Shown: positions 24,741 through 33,165 of the stretch, in pieces | Layout: each line of letters opens with the position of its first letter | Numbering within the stretch: position 1 is the stretch's first letter | Source of the DNA: Brasenia schreberi | Lineage: Eukaryota; Streptophyta; Magnoliopsida; Nymphaeales; Cabombaceae | DNA: 64,000 nucleotides | Assembly: GCA_036023115.1 (NCBI GenBank) | Contig: JAYKKT010000048.1 | Coordinates: 4,240,001 to 4,304,000, forward strand | Reading direction: 5' to 3' | Translations under genes and position numbers: made by a program | The notes under the pieces: model-generated | The model's input: only the letters and a program-made list of their open reading frames with translations | Told to the model about the DNA's origin: nothing | Database searches by the model: none

Positions 24741-24928
24741 GCTCACATGGCACACGATAGAGATATGTGGAAACAAAGAATCATTTAGCTGACCTCATCT
24801 AGTATGGGAAAAGGCTTAGTTGTTGTTGTTAACACTTAACCATTTGCGAACATTGCCATTTAATAAATTCTAATACTTTCTTAACTTTGCTTGCATAAGG
24901 AGCAATCTCCTTCCTAGTTTATGTTAGG

Positions 24929-25442
24929 TGATGTTTTACTCGAGAAACTCCACTATTCGTGGCTTTCTCACAAAAGTTTCACACAACTTAATGTAAATAC
25001 CCGAATGAAAGTGCAACTCACGCAACTTAAGGGAAATACCCGAACTTTAAAGCAACTCACACGACTTGAATGTAAATTATAGAATTTGAAATATACTTAT
25101 ATCCTAAGAGCGGAAAGGCTCAATGTGAGTGTGTGTTTGTCGTGTATAAATGGAAAGACAACTCACACACACGACTTGAAATGAACTTGCCGAATTTGAA
25201 ATATAAGTATAGTAAGACCGGAAATGCTCAATGTACGCGTGTGTGTAGTGTAGAATTTAAATGACAAACTCACACGACATAAATTGAACTTTGCCAAATT
25301 TGAAATATAGATATAGAAGAGTGGAAAAGCTCAATGTGAGTGAGTGCTTTTATTCCTTATATTCAATGATCAAATTGTGTCAAATCTGGTAAGTGATGTT
25401 TCACCCGAGAAACTCCACTATTCATGGCTTTCTCACAAAAGT
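24929..25442. repeat. Minisatellite bracketed by a 50-bp direct repeat
   Basis: A block reading CGAGAAACTCCACTATTC then TGGCTTTCTCACAAAAG occurs at 24929-24978 and 25392-25442. Between them are three units of about 105-115 bp, each with AACTCACACGAC, then GAATTTGAAATATA or a close variant, then GGAAA.GCTCAATGT. It lies in the right arm of the outer hAT element and may have arisen by replication slippage. Confidence 0.8.
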
Positions 25443-26302
25443 TATAAGTTATTCTTTATGTCCAATGATCATATTGTGCCAAATATTGGGAATGAGAATC
25501 TCTTTATGACATCTCAATTTATCTTCTTGAATCTTCATAAACATGAATATAAAAGCAAATAATAATGAAATAAAAAATAGACACATCATAAATAGCCATA
25601 AATCCACTCAGTTAAAAATCCTCAATTCATAAACCACAAAACACTCAAAGAGATTCACCAACTTCATAGATTACCACATATTCATAAAAAATATATCCAC
25701 CCACTTCTTAATTTGCATCCAAAAGAGAAAAATACTATAAGACAAGTAGATAAAAAAATGTGAAAATGGTATTCGTTGAACCACCAGAAAAGCTTCTCAC
25801 TAGCCAAAAATGCTTGCAATCGTGTAACATTCGAGTAGAAAACAGAAAACTATAGGAAAACTGTATCACGATACATGCGAATACTTTGCCCCTATGTGAT
25901 AGCCTTCTTATCCTATCTCTTTTTCCCATGATACCGTATCGCATGATACATGCCCTCGTGCAATACAATCTTCTTATTATATTACTTTTTCCATGATATC
26001 GTATTGCATGATCCAGATTGATACATTGCCCTTGTGCAATACAATCTTCTTATTCTATTGCTTTTTCCCATGATACGTATAAACTATAAACACTATTTTT
26101 GGCTCAGAAATATGTGTCCTCATTTTGAAGGGTTTTGTTTATTTAGAAACGAAAATATCAATTAGAGTTCCTTACTTTGGTGTTTCTTGTTTAGATGCTT
26201 TTTGGACTTTGTTCATGGGTCCCTTAACTACTCTGGAACTTCAGAATATTTAATACCTACGAAAATTTCTTGAAAAGTTCTTTACCTTTTTCATTACAAA
26301 CA

Positions 26303-26739
26303 ACAACAAAATAACAACTAAGCCTTTTCCCATACTAGACGGGGTCAACTACATGGATTCTTTGTTTTCACAAAGCTCTATCATGTGTCATGTTAGCAGT
26401 TAACTCAATATAAGCTAGATCATTCTTTATTGTTTCTTTCCAACACTTTTGGTCGTCATCTACCACTTTTAATGTTCAAGCCATCTTACACACTATTCTC
26501 TTATTTTATCATCTATTTGTACCACTCCTAATTTGTTTCTAATAACCTTATATATACAATCTTTCCTTATATGACCACTCATCCATCTCAACATCATTTC
26601 TTTGACAGACATCTTTTGTACATGTTATGATTAAATGATATTTAAACCATCTTAAACGACACAATATCTTCTTACAGGAGCATCCTTTGTTCATCTTACA
26701 TGTCTAAACCATCTTAAATAATTTTCTCTCATTTCTAAT
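26303..26739 (-). mobile_element. 3' fragment of an RTE LINE
   Basis: The left edge is AACAACAACAAAATAACAAC followed by TAAGCCTTTTCCCATACTAG, the reverse complement of the family's 3' terminus and TTG tail. It continues into the C-terminal coding end (LRWFRHV, near 26690-26720) and stops at about 26739. An internal block (AAACCATCTTAAA) is repeated at 26643 and 26705. It is severely 5'-truncated. No clean target duplication was found. Confidence 0.82.
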
Positions 26740-26811
26740 ATGGTTTGTATCGCACGATATAGGTTATCATATCGTATCATGGTTAGTATCGCATTGTATC
26801 GTACGGATAAC
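26740..26811. mobile_element. Terminal fragment of a hAT element
   Basis: Dense CGTATC/GATACG words (TATCGCACGATATAGG, ATCGTATCATGG, GTATCGTACGG) end in ATAACACTG. That is the same terminal arrangement as the right end of the hAT at 14272-16275. No matching left end was found, so it is a remnant lying between the LINE fragment and the next hAT. Confidence 0.5.
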
Positions 26812-26889
26812 ACTGGTTGAATATGCTCATCCAATACCTTCATTTTCATCATCTCGAACTCGAAGTTCTGATTTAGCTTGCAGTGTCGT

Positions 26890-27761
26890 CTAGTTTTCAT
26901 CCTCTAAATCAACATGGGACTCCTCTTTTTCAACCCAATCGTCAAGAATATCAACATTTTCGTAGCTCAATGGGTCATATGACACCTTCCTTGCTCTTTT
27001 TGCATCCTTTTGCGTTTATCTATAAATAAAGAATATTTAAATTATAAAGAATATCAAATGTAATATAGCAACATCAATCATTCATTATTAATAAGATTAA
27101 GAAAGAACTAGGCAACAACAAACAATATATGTTTTAAAAGTATTACTTTTGCCAACTTTATGTTATACGCAACATATACCAAATCACGTAGTCGAGCATG
27201 CTCAAGTTTGTTTTGCTTTTTCGTGTGAATGCGTTCAAAAAAGTTGCAATTCCTCTCGCACCCACTCAAACTAAATGTTTGACTCAATATACTTTGAGCA
27301 AACCTTGTCACGTTCGGTGCATCTACACCAAAACGAGTCCACCATTCATCTGAAATAAAATACAATAATGATTAATAAAAAATACTGAAAGTCAATAAAT
27401 TAAATTAATAACTTAAATGAATATCAATAAAAATAAAATCCCTGGTCGCATCTGGGAGCGGAGTTGGATTGCAATTGGCCTTATATAATCTCCAACACTC
27501 TTTATATACTTGCTTAACTTTAAATGGATATTAAGAGAAAATGAATCTTCAACAAGATTAATTGCATTTACCATGCTTTTTTTCACTTTTTCATTCTCTA
27601 CAAAGTTAGGAGAAAATCGAATAGAATGGTTAAGGAAATATGCAACAACATGCAAATCATGATGCATTTGGCGGTTCCAACATGCATCAATTATCTTTTA
27701 AACCTTCTTTAGAAGTGATCGCTTGTGGTTGTATTTTTAATTTGGCCTTATCAATAACATC

Positions 27762-27794
<33 letters not shown>

Positions 27795-29260
27795 AATAAA
27801 TAAATAAATAAATACTATCTTCACTATTCACTATCCTCGTTACCTTAACTAAATGTACAATCATTCTAAAAAATTTGTTGAGTAATCCCCTCCCTCCTTC
27901 TAGACCAATTAATAGAGCTTCATTCATCAGATGCAAACAATCTTTTCAATGCATTTTTTTGTATGATAAGACTTTGCATTTTAATGTTATTCGTGATAAA
28001 TCTTGTCAATGAATGCCTAATCAATTCCCTTTCATATGTATGGATTCACATAAAATGTAATACAGAAAAATGGTTATAAATAAACTTTATAACATTTCTG
28101 CATGCATCTATAGCTCTTTTCATCTATTGCACTCAAATCTTCAACCATTAAGTCTATGTGTAACACATATAGTCCATACTAAGGATGGATAGTTTGCCTC
28201 AAATATTTTACCGGCTGCTCTAAAATTTGCAGCATTATCAGTAATGAATTGAACTACTTGCTCAACAACTTCCTCAAAAATAGTGAGTAAATTATGTGCA
28301 GTTTTATCAATATTGGAAAAGCCATATGATTTCAAAAATAGTGTGCCTTTAGGGCAATATACTAGGAAGTTTACCAAATACCTATGCTGATAATTTGTCC
28401 AACCATTAGCCATAATTGAACATCCCATATCCTTCCATGACTCCCTAAATTCAAAAATCCATATATTAACAATATCAACCCATTTCTGCAATAATGTGCC
28501 CCTCAAAGCATGATAAGTAGGGACCTTATAACCCGATCTCATATTGGCAATAACATTCGCCATACTTTGAAAAGAAAATGAGTTTCCAACATTCAAAGGT
28601 CAATAATTTTCATAAAAAAATTCAGTATACTTTAAATATATTTTATGAATTACCTCCTTTGAAGCTATAGTTGATCTAATTCAGCTGAGCTTAAGGAATC
28701 GTATGTGGAAAAAAAAATAAAGGCATCCCACTACCTCCTCTGACTCTTCCTCTAGTATTCTTCATAGGCATCGGGCGAGTAGGAGCTCTTGCAGTGAAAC
28801 AAAAGCCAACTCCACTTCTACTACCACGAGAACCTATACTTTTCCCTTTTCTCGCCTTCTTCTCCCCTCTTTAGTCATCTCTTCTTCCATCTTAGTTGTA
28901 CCATAGAATTCATCACCACCATGACCATACATCCCTTCAAATATTTTTAAATGGTTAAGACATATCCCAACCACCTATTTCTACCCTCTCTCACCCTTAA
29001 TCTCTTTTCTTCGAAGCTTCCAATACCTCTTCAATCTCGTACTTCACTGCTTCGAGAATCCGAGAACATACACTAATATCCTTCTTGGTTCTTGCAAGGT
29101 TGTGTTTCATACGAGAAATATCATCATGTTTTAGTGTATTGCAAAACATGTACTTTCACAAGCCTAATGTCTTCATACACCAGAGTGCAATATTTTCATG
29201 TTGGATCGACTCGATCGGAAGCCATTAAGACAAAAGTGGACAGTCAACAAGAATAAATTT
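26890..29260 (-). pseudogene. hAT transposase, degraded (BED, DUF659-like, hATC)
   Basis: From the 5' end (right): a BED finger trace CNTLKHDDISRMKHNLARTK near 29050-29160. Next comes a basic and Gly-rich linker (28740-28870). The largest open block is 28141-28596 (151 codons) with FSFQSMANVIANMRSGYKVP, then WKDMGCSIMANGWTN and VYCPKGTLFLKS, then QFITDNAANFRAAGKIFE, all typical of the hAT catalytic region. The C-terminal blocks are YFLNHSIRFSPNF (about 27600-27650), then WWTRFGVDAPNV and SQTFSLSGCERNCNFFERIH (27200-27350), the hATC dimerisation motif. The end reads YDPLSYENVDILDDWVEKEE near 26920-26990. Stops separate the blocks. It is the best-preserved hAT transposase of the window. Confidence 0.85.
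27762..27814. repeat. (AT)n and (TAAA)n microsatellite
   Basis: Alternating AT runs pass into five TAAA units. It lies inside the hAT transposase remnant and helps to disrupt it. Confidence 0.9.
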
Positions 29261-29696
29261 TTTTTAGAGGTTAAGAATCATGAAATCTGTAAAATTTATC
29301 GGGTAGAATGCCAAAGGGATGTATGACACAGATTTGACAAAAACCCTAGAGACATGGAGTTAGATTGGGTGAAACACTTGATAATCTTTTGAATAAATCA
29401 CGAAATCAACAAGAACAAGGTAATAAGAGGATCTTAAAGTAAGGGAATGATGTGAAAAAGAGTTTAGAAAGAAGCAAAAATGAAATTCGTAAGTTTTGGA
29501 TTTTATAACAAAAAAATCAGCATTGACTAGTACGATATGTGGTATATCGTACGATATGATGCGATACACTCCTGTGTCGTATGATATGGTACGATACGAC
29601 ATGATAAATCACAATAAGCGATACATGCCCCTATATCATACCATATCTTCATACGATATACGATAAAATCGTATCGATACGAGTTTTATAACATTG

Positions 29697-31128
29697 CTTG
29701 GAGCTACAAGTGTATCCATATTCAGTGTCATGCTAGAAGTGGTGCACTGAGATCTCTTTGAGGTTTCTCTTCCTTCTAGTTTCTTAATTGTGATGTAATC
29801 CCGAAGAAACTCAATCCCTGATTATGGTCTGTGGGCAGCTTCTGGGTCATCACTTGCTGTTTTTGATAACTTTTGTTGTTGTTAGCTATACAACATGCCA
29901 GATGTTTCTTTTGGAGCATGTACACGGTTATCGGTTTCTCTTTTCATTTATTAAAGTAATTGATGTGGCTTTGAGTCATCTTTTTGAATGATCATTTGTT
30001 TGATACTCCACATCATTTTGACTTTCACATGCACAAGATTGTAGTTGATGTTGTAGGTCTGTGTATTAATGGTGGTTAGCCAGCATCTTCGATCATCATT
30101 GGTTATGCAAGACGGTATCCTTTTTTGGGGAAGTTGCTCGTCTAGGGAATGATGCTTTCAGATATAATCACCCTTTTCTAATTGGATCCAAAATTCAGTC
30201 ACAATTTACTGAATCCTAGCAGAGATGACTATATGCATCAGTTTGTTTCTCCATTCATTGTCTCAACCGCATTAGATCTTTGAACACACAGATTTACACC
30301 ATACAGATTCCTGGCTACATTTCCAAAATGCTTAACGTTGGCAACATTTTCTGCTTTTTCTGGAAATTCTATACTTTCTTTCACCCCAATGGGTATTGTT
30401 GGCGTAGTGAGTGGTCATATGAAATCTCGAGGTTTGATTCCTGTGAGCATCATATCTGTGGATCAGGCAAAGCCAGTCAAGGTCTTAGCTCAGGATTTTA
30501 AGCTGAGTGATTTAGGTATAAACCTCCTAAGGGAACTTGTTCTATGTAATAAAGCATAGGAGAAAAAAAGAGCGTATTTGTGTTTGCAGGAATTTGTAGT
30601 CAGAAAAGGCAGGGCATTAACATTCAGAGAATCTGGACTGTAGGGTTTGCTCAGACCACATTACTGTGGAAATGCTAACAGTTTCGTGTACTTCAATACA
30701 GTAATCTCTTTCTTAGTCGCTAGATTCTTGGTACATAATGTAAAATTCTGATGGTATACTTGCAATTTTTTATCTAAACCATGTTAACATACCTTTTATG
30801 GTTGACAACAGTAAAAGGGCTGATATTGTGGTTTCATATGAAGGATGGTCTTCTTTCAGGATGCTCCAGTAGATTCTATATGGAGTTCTTTCCTTATCAT
30901 AGTGGCAGAAATCTTGCTCTTTTTTAACCATAGAATCACCTAAATTTTGTTTAAGAAATAAATAAAATGCTATTACCAAACTTGGTAAGTTAAGGGTCCT
31001 TTCTGTATTACTCTGCTGGTCATGAAGTATTAAGATGTCCAGACTGACATGTGGCTCATTGTGCTTGTTTCTGGTATTATTTATCGTTGAGGTGCAATTA
31101 ATCCTTTTTGAACCGTGGAATTCTGTAG
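29697..31128 (+). other. 3' part of intron 1, not obviously transposon-derived
   Basis: Composition changes here to a T-rich, intron-like sequence that leads to the acceptor of exon 2. One segment (30338-30559) keeps a 73-codon open frame containing MGIVGVVSGHMKSRGLIPVS and KVLAQDFKLSDLGI. I do not recognise it. It could be a chance frame, a retroposed fragment or an unannotated exon. Confidence 0.45.
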
Positions 31129-32225
31129 TCGCCACCCTGAGGTGAAGTGGGCACAGAGAGTAGACAAGCTTTATATCACAGTTTTATTACCTGATGCAAA
31201 GAACGCAAAGGTCAACCTTGAACCTGATGGAGTTTTGAATTTCTTTGCAACTGCTGGAGTAGGCAACAATCCCTATGAATTGAAGTTGGATCTTCATGAT
31301 AAAGTTAATGTGGAGGTATATATGACTTGGTAATGATAAAAAATTAATTTATCTTTTTCTTGTTGCTTCCTTTTCATTTGATTCTGGTTGTTTCAGGAGA
31401 GCAAGATAAGTACTGGTGTTCGGAGCATCTTTTGTGTCGTAGAGAAAGCAGAAAAAGGATGGTGGAAGAAATTATTGCGAGGTGATGGTAAGGTGCCTCA
31501 CTACCTAAAGGTGGATTGGGACAAGTGGGTGGATGAAGATGATGATGATGAAGAAGTTGGTTCGTGCTTTCCCCTTTTTCTCATTCCAAAGATTTGCAGA
31601 TCTCTGTGCTTGTATATTATTACTGACGCGTATGGTATCAACAGGAAATGGCATGGACTTAGGAGGGATGGATTTCTCGGTATGAGATTGTGGACATAAG
31701 TGAAACCTTTTATGGTCTCTTGAAACTGTAGTCAGTATGTTCCTGAAAAGTTTGTTTTGCTATGTCGTGCAGAAATTTGGTGGTATGGGAGGCTTTGATG
31801 GTGGCATGGGAGGCTTTGATGGTGGCATGGGTGATGACCTCGATGATAGTGACAATGAAGGTAATTCAATGCAAAGATTTGTTTTTCCTGCAAATGTTGA
31901 TGCTTCATTGCATGTGCTTGCAAGTTCTTGTTAAGCAAGGCTTGCAAGTTTTCAAGAGCACGGCATTCGTAATTGTTATCCGACAAGATGATGAACCCTG
32001 GCATATATATATGCGCACACCCCCACTCCAATCATCTGTAAAGTAGTAAGTTTGTCCATGCATGTGCATGTCGAACACGTCATGAAAATCATGCTTTCAC
32101 GTGTTTTATCTATAGGTGATGAAGCTGAAAAGTTGCAGGCTGATGCTGATGAAGAAGTTGGAAAGGGAGAACAGTCTCTAGATGCTGCTGATCAAGAACA
32201 AGCTCAAGTGTTTAAAGAGTTATGA
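31129..32225 (+). CDS. p23-type HSP90 co-chaperone (CS domain), exons 2-6
   Basis: Co-chaperone that binds the ATP-bound state of HSP90 in the cytosol and nucleus and modulates client release (family knowledge). Exons: 31129-31315, 31397-31559, 31645-31679, 31773-31860, 32116-32225. All introns are GT-AG and phases join without a break. With exon 1 (ATGAG, proposed at 10912-10916) the product has 195 residues. The CS domain occupies about residues 2-95 (HPEVKWAQ at the start, SIFCVVEKAEKGWWKKLL near its end). The p23 signature WDKWVDED is at residues 105-112, followed by an acidic run. Residues 133-150 are a short Gly/Met/Phe/Asp hinge built on a perfect tandem 21-nt repeat (31785-31826). The C-terminal tail is acidic (SDNEGDEAEK...ADEEVGKGE). 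No lesion is seen. Confidence 0.93.
31785..31826 (+). repeat. Perfect 21-nt tandem repeat in p23 exon 5
   Basis: Two identical seven-codon units encode Met-Gly-Gly-Phe-Asp-Gly-Gly. Plant p23 proteins often carry Gly/Met-rich repeats of variable number here. Identity at the nucleotide level, including third positions, indicates a recent duplication. Confidence 0.9.
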
Positions 32226-32600
32226 AATTATTGATGGACGAGTATTTTGTTGAGAACAGAGAAGATCACTGGCTCATTGTCTTGTCAAGGGCAAAAGCTA
32301 GTATTCCTTGACTCGGTGACATTCCCCCATATACTTGTTCGATTAAGTATTGATCTGGTTGTTCTGCGCTCTTCTTGTCTTGATTCTCCTGCATTGTGTT
32401 CTCGACTTTGTGGATGGTCCTTTTAACTTATCGCTTGGCATTGTTAGTACTTCCCGACAGGGTTCGATGGACTCGGTAGCTTATTAGCTTTTATGCATTT
32501 TGTTGTTCTATTCTATCTCGGAGAGAGTATTATTATATTGAACTTGTTGACCTAACATAACTTGCGTCTTTGCTTCGTAAGGGTGTTTCATCTCTCTACT
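32226..32600 (+). other. Probable 3' UTR of the p23 gene
   Basis: T-rich sequence follows the TGA stop and has no further coding signal. No exact AATAAA was identified. A weak AATAAC occurs at about 32622. The end point is a guess. Confidence 0.4.
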
Positions 32601-32779
32601 CTATACAAATGTCTTTTGCTCAATAACTGAAACATTGAAGGCGGTGGAGACCTACCCTCGGCCCCATGGAGCGGTTGTCCTCGTTTCAGAAGTTTCGGGT
32701 AATGCTCTTTAATGTAGTATCTGTTGAATTTCATTTTGATGTCTTTTGTTGGTGATAGAATCGACAATCCGTACCTGTA

Positions 32780-33165
32780 GCCTGTATTGCTGCTGCATCA
32801 AGAGGACTGGAAATCCGAGTCTTCTTCAGTAGATGCCGCGAGTTCGAGCAACGTATCAACAGCTGCCATTTATTGGAGCCCCACGCTGATCCCCGAGCGG
32901 CCGCCTATCCCCCACCGTCTAGCTCTTTGCTCTTCTGCCGAATCCCATGTGACGATGTCTGGTCTTTCGAAAGACAGGTGGGCGACGCCCTTCGTCCCTT
33001 CGCTACGCTCAGACGGGGCGCGCTACCCTATAGTGTCTTACATGAGCCGGGCCCGCCACGCCCGGCTGTTTGGACTGGTCCAAGGGGTCCCAGCGTCAGT
33101 GCCTTTCACATCCACCGAGAGGCAAGGCACCCTAACGTGGGAGCGATCTGACATTCAGTAATTTG
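32780..33165 (+). other. GC-rich insert, probably mitochondrial-derived (NUMT)
   Basis: GC content jumps sharply against AT-rich flanks. The block includes CTTCGCTACGCTCAGACGG and CGGGCCCGCCACGCCCGG, wording characteristic of non-coding plant mitochondrial DNA as I know it. A 124-codon + frame (32787-33161) crosses it with an overlapping second frame, which is usual for GC-rich DNA and not proof of a gene. Assignment rests on composition and recognition only. Confidence 0.45.

Larger units (their letters stand above)
21642..24831 (+). mobile_element. Near full-length RTE LINE with perfect TSD
   Basis: Flanked by perfect copies of ACACTTAACCATTTGC at 21626-21641 and 24832-24847. It begins AAGGGATCACTCTTGC, about 15 bases inside the most complete leader of the family, and ends GGCTTAGTTGTTGTTGTTA. 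The endonuclease and reverse transcriptase regions are present but carry several stops and frameshifts. It sits inside the outer hAT (11767-26095), whose sequence resumes on both sides. Identity to the LINE at 58411-61697 is visibly high. Confidence 0.93.
11767..26095 (-). mobile_element. hAT transposon, outer shell of a nested stack
   Basis: The left end is CAGTGTTGTGTGTCC. The right end is ...AACACTA (the final G of the expected AACACTG has changed). It is flanked by GTTTTGGC (11759-11766) and TTTTTGGC (26096-26103), an 8-bp target duplication with one mismatch, as expected for hAT elements. Removing two LINE insertions (11919-19401 and 21642-24831, with their target duplications) leaves about 3.6 kb, a normal autonomous hAT length. 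Minus-strand transposase traces lie at 19540-21600. The right arm holds repeated GATACATGC/GTATCG-type subterminal motifs at 25870-26080 and a minisatellite at 24929-25442. Decayed. Confidence 0.8.
26880..29696 (-). mobile_element. hAT transposon with readable domain order
   Basis: The right end is ...TTTTATAACATTG (expected AACACTG) preceded by about 180 bp dense in CGATAC/GATATG words (29520-29690). The minus strand reads a BED-like zinc finger, a charged linker, a DUF659-like region and a hATC domain in the expected order. The left terminus is uncertain: CAGTGTCG at 26881 is a candidate but lies only about a dozen bases past the apparent transposase stop. No matching 8-bp target duplication was found. 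Confidence 0.75.
10917..31128 (+). other. Giant intron 1 of the p23 gene (about 20.2 kb)
   Basis: Donor GTGAGT at 10917 and acceptor TTCTGTAG ending at 31128. Original intron sequence appears to remain at 10917-11766, 26096-26302 and 29697-31128. The rest is inserted transposons. The remaining non-transposon sequence is about 2.5 kb, so transposons account for most of the length. It depends on the exon 1 assignment. Confidence 0.6.

Noticed and set aside
24929..25442. A CRISPR-like array
   Set aside because: Only three long degenerate units of about 110 bp with no short repeat and spacer pattern, inside a plant transposon.
31737..32046. Separate small + and - strand proteins over p23 exon 5
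   Set aside because: They are frames crossing an exon and its flanking introns. The p23 frame with consensus splice sites explains the conserved part.
32787..33161. A 124-residue host protein in the GC-rich island
   Set aside because: Stop codons are rare by chance in GC-rich DNA, and a second frame is open in parallel. There is no start context or family support, and organelle origin is more likely.
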